Positions 25,304 to 34,829 of a stretch of 64,000 bases of DNA are shown here, one piece after another. The DNA lies in the NCBI RefSeq assembly GCF_000158475.2, contig NZ_KI392031.1:1363583-1427582 (forward strand), read 5' to 3'. A model generated the notes under the pieces. It saw nothing but the letters and a program-made list of their open reading frames with translations, was not told where the DNA came from and did no database searches. How positions within the stretch are numbered: the first letter of the stretch is position 1; every line of letters begins with the position of its first letter. The translations under genes and the position numbers were made by a program. This stretch comes from Oxalobacter paraformigenes (GTDB lineage: Bacteria; Pseudomonadota; Gammaproteobacteria; Burkholderiales; Burkholderiaceae_D).

Positions 25304-26476
25304 ATGGCTGGTTCTGATTTCCATCATGGTATCCGCGTTGACGAAATCAACGAAGGAACCATTCCCATCCGGACGGTTTCCACGGCCGTTATTGGCATGC
25401 TTGCAACCGCTGATGATGCGGATCCCGACGTTTTTCCGGAAAACACCCCCGTCCTTATCACCAATGTCAATGGTGTTCTGGGCAATGCAGGCGATAAAGG
25501 CACACTTGCCCGCTCGCTTGAAGCCATCTCGCAGCAGACGAAACCCTATACCATCGTCGTGCGTGTTCCGGAAGGAGAAACCGAAGAGGAAACCACTTCC
25601 AACGTCATCGGAACATCAGTGAGCGGCAAATACACCGGCAGCAAGGCTCTTCTCGCCTCCCAAGCCCGTTTCGGAATGAAACCGCGCATTCTGGGCGCTC
25701 CCGGTCTGGATAACCAAGCTGTTACAAATGCCCTGGTATCCATTGGCCAACAGGTTCGCGGCTTCGTTTATGCCTCCTGCTGGAACTGCGAAAGCAAGGA
25801 AGATGCCGTTGCTTACCGTGACGAGTTCGGACAGCGCGAACTGATGCTGATCTGGCCGGATTTCCAGAACTGGGATCTGGTTGCCAACAAAACCGCAGAC
25901 ATGTTTGCCACGGCCTATGCCCTTGGTCTGCGTGCCAAAATTGACGAACAGACCGGCTGGCAAAAAACGCTTTCCAATATCGTGGTAAACGGTCCAACTG
26001 GCATTTCCAAAGATGTGTTCTGGGATCTGCAGGATCCGGCCACTGATGCAGGTTATCTGAACCAGAACGAAGTCACGACTTTGATCAACAATGGCGGATA
26101 CCGCTTCTGGGGCAACCGGACCGCAGAAAAAGGCGGTTACTTCTATTTTGAAAATTACACGCGGACGGCCCAGATACTGGCAGACACGATTGCTGAAGCC
26201 CATTTCTATTTCAATGACAAGGACCTCCACCCTTCGCTGGTCAAGGACATCATCGAAAGCGTCCAGTCCAAATTCGACACCTTCAAAACGGAAAAACGCC
26301 TGCTGGGAGGAAGCGTCTGGTTTGACGAGAAATACAACAGCAAGGAAAACCTGAAAAACGGCAAGCTCGTTGTTGACTATGACTACACGCCAGTTCCGCC
26401 CCTTGAAAACCTGCTGTTCCAGCAACGCATTACCGATCGTTACCTGCTTGATTTCAGCCAGCAGGTCAATAGCTGA
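25304..26476 (+). CDS. FI: Contractile tail sheath protein gpFI
   Basis: P2 FI sheath, 390 residues (P2: 396). The N-terminus (FHHGIRVDEINEG) and the C-terminal half (WGNRTAEKGGYFYFENYTRTAQILADTIAEAH) are strongly characteristic. It polymerises around the FII tube and contracts on infection. It heads the FI-FII-E-E'-T-U-D operon. Confidence 0.95.
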   Translation: MAGSDFHHGIRVDEINEGTIPIRTVSTAVIGMLATADDADPDVFPENTPVLITNVNGVLGNAGDKGTLARSLEAISQQTKPYTIVVRVPEGETEEETTSNVIGTSVSGKYTGSKALLASQARFGMKPRILGAPGLDNQAVTNALVSIGQQVRGFVYASCWNCESKEDAVAYRDEFGQRELMLIWPDFQNWDLVANKTADMFATAYALGLRAKIDEQTGWQKTLSNIVVNGPTGISKDVFWDLQDPATDAGYLNQNEVTTLINNGGYRFWGNRTAEKGGYFYFENYTRTAQILADTIAEAHFYFNDKDLHPSLVKDIIESVQSKFDTFKTEKRLLGGSVWFDEKYNSKENLKNGKLVVDYDYTPVPPLENLLFQQRITDRYLLDFSQQVNS

Positions 26477-26514
26477 CCATGGAACAGATCATCAATACCT
26501 TACCGGAGTGAACA

Positions 26515-27024
26515 ATGGGATTACCGCGCAAACTCAAAAACTTCAATCTCTTCAATGACGGCCAGTCCTATATCGGAGAAATACCTTCCCTCACGCTACC
26601 CAAACTCTCGCGCAAAATGGAAGAGTATCTCGCTGCCGGCATGAACGGACCGGTGGAAGTCGATTTCGGCAACGAAAAACTGGAAATGGAATGGACTGCC
26701 GGCGGCCTGCTAGAAAGTGCCCTGACACAATATGGCGCGACATCACACAACGCGACTGTCCTGCGTTTCGCTGGCGCTTACCAGAATGATGACACCGGCG
26801 ACGTCTCAGCCGTGGAAATCGTCGTCCGTGGCCGGCATCGCGAAATCGACATGGGTGACGCCAAGGTCGGCGAAGATACCGAACACAAATACACCACGAC
26901 CTGCAGTTACTACAAACTGGTCGTCGACAATGAAACCCTGATCGAACTGGACTTTGTCAACGCTGTTGAAAACATCGGCGGTAACGACAGGCTGTCCGGC
27001 ATTCGCTCCGCTCTGGGAATCTGA
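26515..27024 (+). CDS. FII: Tail tube protein gpFII
   Basis: P2 FII tube protein, 169 residues (P2: 172). It starts GLPRKLKNFNLFNDGQSYIGE, the family hallmark, and ends in the conserved NDRLSGIRSALGI. CGGAG lies 7 bases before the ATG. It follows the sheath by 38 bases. Confidence 0.95.
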   Translation: MGLPRKLKNFNLFNDGQSYIGEIPSLTLPKLSRKMEEYLAAGMNGPVEVDFGNEKLEMEWTAGGLLESALTQYGATSHNATVLRFAGAYQNDDTGDVSAVEIVVRGRHREIDMGDAKVGEDTEHKYTTTCSYYKLVVDNETLIELDFVNAVENIGGNDRLSGIRSALGI

Positions 27025-27218
27025 AACCATCAGGACTACCCCAGCGGCAGGTGGGGCCAATAACCGCCGCAGTACAGGCCTGCGCCTCCTTTCGGAAGTA
27101 CCCCAAAAAGCAGGTGACTGTGCGGACAGCCGGGAAAGCACCGGAACTGGCGTTGCAGCGGATTGGTCACGCGATCCGCCCCGCCGGGCCTTTTAATCAC
27201 TTTATCAAAGGAACGGAC
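27025..27218. other. GC-rich spacer between FII and E
   Basis: About 195 bases, G+C-rich, with several short inverted repeats (for example around 27040-27060 and 27175-27190). The E frame is open upstream to 27051, but the family start and ribosome site are at 27219. A processing or attenuation element is possible; nothing definite can be assigned. Confidence 0.35.
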
Positions 27219-27575
27219 ATGGAAAACCACACGCACATAGACAGCACGCCGGCAGACAAGACAGTTGAAACGGTCACCGGAAATGACCAGAACACTGTCA
27301 CACTGGACGAACCCATACAGCGAGGCCAGACGATTATCAAAGAAGTGACTCTGCGCAAACCGGTTTCCGGCGAATTGCGCGGCATTACCTTGCAAGCATT
27401 GGCTGATCTGGATGTGATTGCCTTGCAGAAGGTTCTGCCGCGTATCACGTATCCGGTACTGACTGCACCGGAAATCGCGCGGATGGCGCCATCCGATCTG
27501 ATGCAACTGGGCGTTAAGGTGGCTGTTTTTTTGCTACCGAAAGCCGACAGGGCAATGGTCTCCCCCGGCGAGTAG
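27219..27575 (+). CDS. E: Tail assembly chaperone gpE
   Basis: P2 gpE-type chaperone, 118 residues. The conserved core runs VTLRKPVSGELRGITLQALA to MAPSDLMQLGVKVAVFLLP. AAAGGA precedes the ATG. Near its 3' end a run of seven T followed by G (27526-27533) provides a T-TTT-TTG slippery heptamer in phase, as in P2, so a fraction of ribosomes make the longer E+E' product. Confidence 0.92.
   Translation: MENHTHIDSTPADKTVETVTGNDQNTVTLDEPIQRGQTIIKEVTLRKPVSGELRGITLQALADLDVIALQKVLPRITYPVLTAPEIARMAPSDLMQLGVKVAVFLLPKADRAMVSPGE
27526..27533 (+). promoter_or_regulatory. -1 ribosomal frameshift site of E/E'
   Basis: TTTTTTTG read in the E frame as GTT-TTT-TTG. Slipping back one base enters the E' frame, which is open without a stop from here to 27697. 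The same slippery sequence is used in P2 and related contractile-tail phages. Confidence 0.85.
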
Positions 27576-27583
27576 AAGAAGCC

Positions 27584-27697
27584 ATGGCCGACATTGCCGC
27601 TATCTTTCACTGGACGCCATCGGCCATGGATGTGTTGTCGCCCAGTGAACTGATGGAATGGCGTGAACGTGCCAGGGTAAGAAGCGGAGCGGAATAA
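27584..27697 (+). CDS. gpE' extension made by -1 frameshift
   Basis: This is the E' part in the -1 frame. From its internal ATG it reads ADIAAIFHWTPSAMDVLSPSELMEWRERA, the GpE family pattern; after frameshifting, E is extended by about 17 linking residues and then this segment. The stop TAA (27695-27697) shares its last A with the ATG of the tape measure gene T. The E+E' fusion is needed for tail-length assembly. It may not be translated as a separate protein. Confidence 0.88.
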   Translation: MADIAAIFHWTPSAMDVLSPSELMEWRERARVRSGAE

Positions 27698-30114
27698 TGG
27701 CTAATAAGCTTGAACTGAAACTCGTCCTGTCAGCCCTGGACAAGATTACTGCTCCGCTGAAAAAAATCCGGAGTGGATCTGATTCAACCAGCAAATCACT
27801 GAAAGAAATGAATCAGAAACTCAAGGATATCACCCAGCAACAAAAAACGCTGGGAGAGTTCCGCGAGCTACATCGTGGACTGCAAAACACCCAGCAAAAA
27901 CTGAAGGAAGCACAAGGTCGCGTTGCGGCACTGGCCGGTCAGATGAAACAGGCTGAAAACCCGTCTCGTACTTTGGCAAGGCAATTTGAAACTGCAAAAC
28001 GGTCTGCTGCAAGCCTCAGTAACAGCGTAACCCAGCAAATGGTCAAATTGCAGGGGCTACGTGACAAGCTGAGTGCTGCCGGCATCAGCACAAAGAGCCT
28101 TATTTCACATGAACAAAGTCTTAGATCAGAAATAAATTCCACTACTGCCGCTATCTCCCAGCAATCACACAAGCTGGCTCAGATAGCCCAGCGTGATGCA
28201 AAACTGCAGCACGTCCGATCGCGTTATGACAGGGGGATGCAATCCACGGCCATGCTTGCCGGCAGTGGCATGGCCGCGCGTGCAACCGGCATGAAAACAG
28301 CCAGCGGACTTGGCAGGTTGCTTCATGTTGGTTATGAATTCGACGCGATAATGTCCGAGACACAAGGTGTCACCCGGATCAAGGATAAAAATGATCCGAG
28401 GATGAGAGCATTACGCGAGCAGGCCCGAACATTGCCTTTGCAAAGCAAATTCACCGATAGTGAAGTGGCAGAAGGTCAATTTTTCCTTGGTCGTACTGGT
28501 TATACACCCGAACAGATTCTGAAAGCGATGCCAGGGATGCTTGACCTTGCTGCGGCTGGAAAACTTGATCTCGGTACTACAGCCGATATTGCTTCCAATA
28601 TCCAGACGGCCATGCGTATCCCCGCGGAACAGATGGACAAAGTAGCCGATGTCATGACTGCTGCCTTTACACGCAACAATGTCGACATCCGCATGCTGGG
28701 TGAATCCATGAAATACAGTGCCGGCGTTGGGCGTTCCTATAACCAGAGCCTTGAGACGATCACAACAGCCACTGCCCTGCTTGGAGGCGCGGGCATTCAG
28801 GGCAGTCAGGCAGGGACGACCATGCGAGCCATTCTCTCGCGTATCGGTACCGCTCCTGCCATGAAAAAGCTTGGGATCAGTACAAAAGACAAAGATGGCA
28901 ACATGCGCGATCTTTCGCTGATTTTTGACGATCTCTACGAGAAAACGAAAAAACTGGGATCCGTCCAGCGCGGTGAAATCTTTACAAAGATTGCCGGTCG
29001 TAATGCTGTCAGCGGCTTCATGGAACTGATGAAGGCAGTCGAAGAAGGCAAATTCCGGGAAATGCGTGCCAGCCTCGACAATTCGAAAGGTGAAGCAAGA
29101 CAGGTCGCTGCAACCATGCTCGATAATCTCAAAGGCGATGTAACCATGTTGCATGCTGGTCTGGAAAACATTTCTGTCGAACTTTTCGAGAAAAACAGTC
29201 CATGGTTACGCGAACTGGCAAAAGACCTGCAGCATTTCCTGCATGGCATAGCAGATTTCCTGAAATCTCATCCGACCCTGAGCAAGGCAATCGTGATTCT
29301 TCTGGCCGGATTTGCGGCCATTGCCACCATTGCCGGTACAGTAATGATTGCCGTGGCCGGGATGCTGGGTCCGATGATTGCGACACGGTTCATGCTTGCC
29401 CAGATCGGGATCAGATTACCTGGCGTAATCGGTCCTTTGTGGAATCTTGGCAGGAACATATTACCCATGCTTGGAAGAGGATTCCTGCTCATCGGACGGG
29501 TTTTGCTGACAAATCCGATTATTGCGGCCATTGCAGGCATCGCTCTGGCTGCCTTGCTGATTTACAAATACTGGGAACCTATAACGGCATTTTTCGCCTC
29601 ATTGCCTGACAAATTCCGCAAATATGGTTCCTTGATCGTCACTGGTCTTATTGAAGGTATTCTTTCCATGACCAAATGGATGATGGAAAAAGTGAAAACG
29701 TTCGCAGTGAATATTGCCGAAACGTTTCAGGCCAGTATGGGTATTCACAGCCCAAGCCGTCTTTTTTCGGAATACGGCGGTTATCTCACCGAAGGCCTTG
29801 CCATAGGCATCGATCACGGACAGAACCAACCACTGCAACAGTTAAAAACGCTGACTGAAAACATAGGCAAGATCTCGTCCGGCATCTTGTTCGATAAATC
29901 GGTCACAGAAGGCATCCGTATCGACAAAAGACCACCCGCTTTTTCCGGTGCGGCACTGGCAGCGGCCGGTACTGGAGAAACCAGAATCGAAATCACGATC
30001 AACCCTGCCCCGGGCATGGATCCCAATGCCATTGCCCACGCCGTTGCGCGGGAACTGGACCGCCGTGAACGGGAAAAAGCCATCCGTCAGCGGGGCCGTT
30101 ATATTGATTATTAG
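27697..30114 (+). CDS. T: Tail tape measure protein gpT
   Basis: 805 residues (P2: 815). It sets tail length. The N-terminal 150 residues form coiled coils rich in Gln/Lys. The conserved tape-measure core follows (about 210-440: EFTDSEVAEGQ-like region, TAMRIPAEQMDKVADVMTAAF, GGAGIQGSQAGT). Hydrophobic segments occur at about 530-640, and a C-terminal SMGIHSPSRLFSEYGGYLTEGLAIG motif is common to many phage tape measures. Confidence 0.94.
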   Translation: MANKLELKLVLSALDKITAPLKKIRSGSDSTSKSLKEMNQKLKDITQQQKTLGEFRELHRGLQNTQQKLKEAQGRVAALAGQMKQAENPSRTLARQFETAKRSAASLSNSVTQQMVKLQGLRDKLSAAGISTKSLISHEQSLRSEINSTTAAISQQSHKLAQIAQRDAKLQHVRSRYDRGMQSTAMLAGSGMAARATGMKTASGLGRLLHVGYEFDAIMSETQGVTRIKDKNDPRMRALREQARTLPLQSKFTDSEVAEGQFFLGRTGYTPEQILKAMPGMLDLAAAGKLDLGTTADIASNIQTAMRIPAEQMDKVADVMTAAFTRNNVDIRMLGESMKYSAGVGRSYNQSLETITTATALLGGAGIQGSQAGTTMRAILSRIGTAPAMKKLGISTKDKDGNMRDLSLIFDDLYEKTKKLGSVQRGEIFTKIAGRNAVSGFMELMKAVEEGKFREMRASLDNSKGEARQVAATMLDNLKGDVTMLHAGLENISVELFEKNSPWLRELAKDLQHFLHGIADFLKSHPTLSKAIVILLAGFAAIATIAGTVMIAVAGMLGPMIATRFMLAQIGIRLPGVIGPLWNLGRNILPMLGRGFLLIGRVLLTNPIIAAIAGIALAALLIYKYWEPITAFFASLPDKFRKYGSLIVTGLIEGILSMTKWMMEKVKTFAVNIAETFQASMGIHSPSRLFSEYGGYLTEGLAIGIDHGQNQPLQQLKTLTENIGKISSGILFDKSVTEGIRIDKRPPAFSGAALAAAGTGETRIEITINPAPGMDPNAIAHAVARELDRREREKAIRQRGRYIDY

Positions 30115-30125
30115 GAGACAGACTC

Positions 30126-30611
30126 ATGATGATGTGCCTCGGCATGTTCGTTTTTTCGCTCTCCACCCTCGCCTACCAGAATTTCCAGCGGCAAACGGAG
30201 TGGAAATTCGCCAGCAACAGCCGGGTAGGCGCCCGCAATGCATACCAGTTCACCGGCAAGGGGGACGACACCATCACTCTTTCCGGATGGTTCGCTCCGG
30301 AATTCAACGGCTCGCCTCTTGCACTGAACCTCTTGCGTGGCATGGGCGATACCGGTAATGCCTGGATGCTGGTGGAAGGCACCGGACGGATTTACGGAAA
30401 ATGGATCATTACCGGCATCAGCGAAGGCCGCTCTTATATCGGTAGCAACGGCACCGGGAAACGGATCGAATTCACAGTTAACCTGAAATGCGTCGATGAC
30501 GATCCAAATGCGGTGCTGGGCAATTTGCGGGACGTGCTGAACCGGTATCTGCCGGACGGATTCAGCTTGCCCGACATTCCCAGAATTCCTGACATGGCGA
30601 GCCTGTTCTGA
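30126..30611 (+). CDS. U: Tail protein gpU
   Basis: P2 gpU family, 161 residues (P2: 159). It has MCLGMFVFSLSTLAYQ at the start and WKFASNSRVGARNAYQFTG after it, the typical pattern. It acts in tail-tube completion. AGGAGA lies just after the T stop. Its stop codon shares a base with the ATG of D. Confidence 0.93.
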   Translation: MMMCLGMFVFSLSTLAYQNFQRQTEWKFASNSRVGARNAYQFTGKGDDTITLSGWFAPEFNGSPLALNLLRGMGDTGNAWMLVEGTGRIYGKWIITGISEGRSYIGSNGTGKRIEFTVNLKCVDDDPNAVLGNLRDVLNRYLPDGFSLPDIPRIPDMASLF

Positions 30612-31627
30612 TGGATACGGTACCGAGACCTGCCTTTAAAATCACAATCGACGGCAAGGACATTTCCCCTGTCCTGCGCCCACGCCTTGTCAGCCTCAGC
30701 CTGTCGGAAAACGGAGAGGATGAAGCTGACCAGCTGGATATCACGCTGGATGATACTGACGGCAGACTGGAATTGCCTGGCATCGGTGTGAGTGTCCAGG
30801 TTGCCATCGGCTGGAAAAACGGCCCGATGTATGACAAGGGAACCTTTACTGTTTCCGGCCTCAGCCATAGCGGCGCGCCGGACACGCTGACCCTGCATGC
30901 CCGAACGGCAAATCTGACCGACAGCCTGAAAGAACTGCAGGAACGCAGTTACCACAATACTACGCTGGGCGCGGTCATTGACCAGATCGCCAGACGAAAC
31001 GATCTGAAATCGGGCATTGCCTCCAACCTGCGCAACCGGAAAATAAAACACATCGATCAGACCGGAGAGAGTGACGCTGCCTTCCTGCGACGATTGGGCA
31101 AACAGTTTGACGCTGCGGCCACTATCAAGAACAACACTCTGCTTTTCATACTGAAGTCACAGAGCAAAACCGTTTCCGGAAAAGACCTGCCACCGATTAC
31201 CATTGAACGGAAAGATGGCGATTCCCATACATTCACCGTGGACAAACGGGATGAATACACCGGCGCCAGAGCCTATTGGCATAACCCGAAAAAAGCCCAG
31301 CGCCAGAGCGTCGTGGCCGGCTTGACAAAACGATGCAAAAACCTGAAAAACACCTATGCCAGCAGGGAAGAAGCCGAAGAAGCGGCCAGAGCGGAGTGGC
31401 AGCGGATCCAGCGAGGTGAATACCGGTTCAGTGTGACGCTGGCCATTGGTCGGCCTGAGCTGGTTCCCCAGTCACCTGTCCGGGTAAGCGGGTACAAGAA
31501 GCTGATTGATGGGACGGAGTGGACAGTCAAAAAAATAAATCATCAAATAGGAAAAACAGGATTTATTTCAATAATAGAATGTGAAATAAACATCATTAAG
31601 CCGAACAAACAGATTTTTGGTGAATAA
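30611..31627 (+). CDS. D: Baseplate hub protein gpD (late control protein D)
   Basis: P2 gpD, 338 residues (P2: 387). The hub that holds the V spike. The N-terminus (PAFKITIDGKDISPVLRPRLVSLSLSE) and the domain with LQERSYHNTTLGAVIDQIARRNDL are characteristic. The last 30 or so codons become AT-rich, unlike the rest of the gene, and the end overlaps the convergent methyltransferase gene by 32 bases. This suggests the C-terminus was remade when the AT-rich cargo was inserted. Confidence 0.93.
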   Translation: MDTVPRPAFKITIDGKDISPVLRPRLVSLSLSENGEDEADQLDITLDDTDGRLELPGIGVSVQVAIGWKNGPMYDKGTFTVSGLSHSGAPDTLTLHARTANLTDSLKELQERSYHNTTLGAVIDQIARRNDLKSGIASNLRNRKIKHIDQTGESDAAFLRRLGKQFDAAATIKNNTLLFILKSQSKTVSGKDLPPITIERKDGDSHTFTVDKRDEYTGARAYWHNPKKAQRQSVVAGLTKRCKNLKNTYASREEAEEAARAEWQRIQRGEYRFSVTLAIGRPELVPQSPVRVSGYKKLIDGTEWTVKKINHQIGKTGFISIIECEINIIKPNKQIFGE

Positions 31628-32814
31628 GCACATACTCTTTATTCATTGAAGGAACTGCCTTATTATTAACACTAGATGTAACGTTTGGAATACGTTTATT
31701 TAATATTTTTCTATTTAAAACAAATTCATTCTTAAATCCATTTTCAACCAAGTAATTCTGAGTAATATCTTTTAGATTAATTTGAACTCCATCTACCGTT
31801 CTATTTCCAAGCGTCAAAACTATATATTTTTTTGTAATTCGACAAATTTCATCTAAAAATTTAAAATAATCGTCAAAAAAAATTAATTACTTTCTTTTGT
31901 TTACGCAAATCAATTTTTCTTAAATATGGATCAAGCAAATTAATCCCATAATAACTAATATTATTTTTTCGCCTACTTTTACCTAAACTATTAGAATCGA
32001 TTGCAGAATAACTATTCAATTCCCAACCATCCAACTCTAAATCATTCGGATCAATCCAATAAAGAGATAATGAAGAAAATTGACCATAAGTAACAGTAGT
32101 TAAATTATCTCCATATGGCGGAGATGAAATCAATAAATCTATTGAATTATCATTAAATTTCAAAAAATTCTCTAATACATCTTCTTTATAGAGATACGGA
32201 TCTTTATTAACACATTTAAACATAGGCGCATAGTATCGCAATGTACTCAAAAAATTTTCAATTAAATTATTCTTAATACGCGAAATAGATTCATCTTTCT
32301 TTATATGCAATTTAAACGTTTCATTCCTTGTATTACTGTATTTTCTTATAAAACTTGATAAAATACACCAAAAAAATAGCCTATCTTTATTTTCCTTAAT
32401 TCTAATAATAGCAAATCGAATCTTAGTCAGTATTCTTTTTATATCTGCCCTAAACCATTTATCAATATTACGAAAACCAAATTCCTCAATATTATCATTT
32501 GATATATACTTTTCAAGCAAGGAGATATTTTCAAATATATAATCAGATACACCTTTTAACTTTACCTTTGTTATTAAGTTTGCTAAAGGATTAATATCAC
32601 ACCCATACAATTCAATATTATTATCAAGACTAGCAGCTTCATAAAGAGCTGTTCCAGAACCATGAAAGGGATCAAATATAGAATTAATATCTGCATGTTC
32701 AAAAAGATACTTTAATACTTTTTTTTGAACTGGCGCCACCATTGTAGCAGGGTACAAGGCTACCCCATGTATATCATCTTTCTTATAATCACTAAATGCA
32801 ATATCACTTAACAT
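31596..32814 (-). pseudogene. SPPY-type DNA methyltransferase, frameshifted in an A8 tract
   Basis: N6-adenine or N4-cytosine DNA methyltransferase. Residues 48-55 are the SAM motif DPFHGSGT, the acidic strand end follows (GCDINPLA), and the catalytic motif is SPPYGD at 232-237; motif I before motif IV means an alpha- or gamma-type order. The frame stops at 31873, directly after eight T on the coding strand (A8 at 31875-31882). Removing one T restores an open frame through DDYFKFLDEICRITKKYIVLTLGNRT to 31596, about 406 residues. So it is either phase-variable, recently broken or a sequencing error. It follows the GHKL ATPase gene by 8 bases in the same operon and has no ribosome site of its own. 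The region is very AT-rich compared with the phage. Confidence 0.8.
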
Positions 32815-32822
32815 TTTTTGTT

Positions 32823-34829
32823 TTATACAACATAAATTAATTCATTAACTATCGCCACAAAATAGCTTGCTTTATCTGCAATATCATCTATATCCTTGTC
32901 AGTTATATGCTTGGTCGATTTATGCGCACCCATATGAGATTTTCTAACAGCATTGCAAAAATCCATTTCCACTAACTTATTTTTTAAACTGTCAAAGTCT
33001 GAACCCATATTGCCCTTAATTTTTTCAATAATATGATTATTACTACGCACGTAATATATTATAGACTTTACACAATCAATAAGTTCTTTCTTATTTTTCA
33101 AATCATCATATAACGATTTATGTTTATCATTTTGAGATAAAAAATCACGCAACTCAAATACACTTATATCAAATAATGCCCTTAAAGAACATGCTATTAC
33201 TTCTCTATAATCGCCTCCAAACTCTGCCAATTTATTTATTTGAGTGATTAAACTTGGCAAAAATTGAATTTTTATCAAATAAGTTTTATTTGGCAAACAA
33301 ATGAGTGACCTTAACCGATCATCTCCTTTTATTTCTTTTTTGTCTTCGTAAAAATTAAGTATTAAATTTTTTATACATTTACCAGTTTCTACGTCATTAT
33401 AACGATATTGAACATCTAATCTACACGGAACATTTATACTTTCCAATATACTTTTAGTTCTTTCCTGATTATCAATAAAAATACGAATATCTTCATGAGC
33501 TATTTTCTCACCTTTACTATTTATTGCAGATACAATAAATTTATATAAATCAAGCTGAGGAGATGGAACTGGATATCGATAAAAATTTTCAGCAAGATCA
33601 ATAGAAGCCGGCTTTATCCTAGGTTTGCTACCATCATCTTCATCTTCATCTTCATCTTTTCCGTCGTCATCATCATCTTTTTTTTCTTCTTCAAGTTCAT
33701 TAATATATTTATCCTTTAACTCAGAACCAACATCTTGTATTGAAATATTTAGTTTTCTTAAATCCTTCTTTATTTTATCTGTTAATTCATTATTTACCAA
33801 ATTCGTTCTATCAGAATTAAAATCAATATCTTCACTGTCACTTTCAATATTTATATAGCCAATCATTTGAGGTAGCATTTTTGAAGACTTAACACTTCTC
33901 ATCACATCAGGATCAAATAATTCATAATTACTAAATAAATTAGCATTTATATAAACCAATGGCGTTAAACTATCATCTTTTTCCCGACAAAATAAATCTG
34001 ATATCTTAGATTTGTCACTCCTTTTATATTTAAAAGTATATATATTCAAATTAATATCAAGATGATATTCTCCAGTTAAAATAAACTCCACCTCTTTAAT
34101 TTTCTTTCCTCGAAAAAAGAATTTGATTATTTTTTCTGCAGAAGAATATTTAATTTTATATAGAATACTATTAGCAGAAGCCTTCAAGAAGGACTCTTTA
34201 TTTTTTGTTTCTTTTTTTGCACCAAATTCAAGTTTTATTTTGAAACTCTCATCGTAAAATGAATTCACAATTTTTAATGCATTTTTATCTTGTTTTAAAT
34301 ATTCCAATAAACTTCTTATAGCATACGAAGAAATATCCACATCAATTTCAATTTTTGTTCCTTTATATTCTACTTCTTTTCTTTCTAATGAGACTTCATA
34401 TTCAGAGATATCTTTTAATTTTACAATATCATCTTTATTTGCAGAAAAGGTCAATTCAATACCATTTTTTGCTGTTATCCATTTTACTTTACTTCCAAAT
34501 TTGAAAACCGATAGAAATCCCAGACCTTTTGATCCTTGTATTCTTCTATTTATCTTTAAATCTGAATCAAAAACTAATTTCCCATACTGTTTTTTACTTT
34601 TAGAAAGATGAAAAAGATTCTCAACATCTTCTTCATTCATTCCTTTTCCATTATCTCTTATTATTAATTTACCATTACTAAGATCTAGAAAAATACTTAC
34701 CTCAGTTGCAAACGCATCATACGCATTTTTAATAAGTTCATTCAATGCAACTATTTGCGTCGGAATTTTTTCTGAAAGTTCGCTAATAATATTACCTGCC
34801 ACTTTCACACCTATTATTTTCGGTTCCAT
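32823..34829 (-). CDS. GHKL (MORC/Hsp90-like) ATPase with acidic linker and unknown C-terminal domain
   Basis: A 668-residue protein with an intact Bergerat ATP-binding fold: N-box ELIKNAYDA (Glu31, Asn35, Asp38), G1 box DNGKGM (59-64) and G2 box GSKGLGF (99-105), the HATPase_c_3 type found in MORC and MutL-like proteins. A second, Hsp90-like middle domain probably follows. Residues about 376-400 are an acidic low-complexity linker (runs of Asp/Glu). The last 270 residues are unrecognised; the end contains R-x6-H (Arg629, His636) followed by long helices, slightly reminiscent of HEPN domains, but this is weak. Prokaryotic GHKL ATPases of this class occur in restriction-modification operons with a methyltransferase, as here. 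A candidate defence component. Confidence 0.8.
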   Translation of the reverse strand: MEPKIIGVKVAGNIISELSEKIPTQIVALNELIKNAYDAFATEVSIFLDLSNGKLIIRDNGKGMNEEDVENLFHLSKSKKQYGKLVFDSDLKINRRIQGSKGLGFLSVFKFGSKVKWITAKNGIELTFSANKDDIVKLKDISEYEVSLERKEVEYKGTKIEIDVDISSYAIRSLLEYLKQDKNALKIVNSFYDESFKIKLEFGAKKETKNKESFLKASANSILYKIKYSSAEKIIKFFFRGKKIKEVEFILTGEYHLDINLNIYTFKYKRSDKSKISDLFCREKDDSLTPLVYINANLFSNYELFDPDVMRSVKSSKMLPQMIGYINIESDSEDIDFNSDRTNLVNNELTDKIKKDLRKLNISIQDVGSELKDKYINELEEEKKDDDDDGKDEDEDEDDGSKPRIKPASIDLAENFYRYPVPSPQLDLYKFIVSAINSKGEKIAHEDIRIFIDNQERTKSILESINVPCRLDVQYRYNDVETGKCIKNLILNFYEDKKEIKGDDRLRSLICLPNKTYLIKIQFLPSLITQINKLAEFGGDYREVIACSLRALFDISVFELRDFLSQNDKHKSLYDDLKNKKELIDCVKSIIYYVRSNNHIIEKIKGNMGSDFDSLKNKLVEMDFCNAVRKSHMGAHKSTKHITDKDIDDIADKASYFVAIVNELIYVV

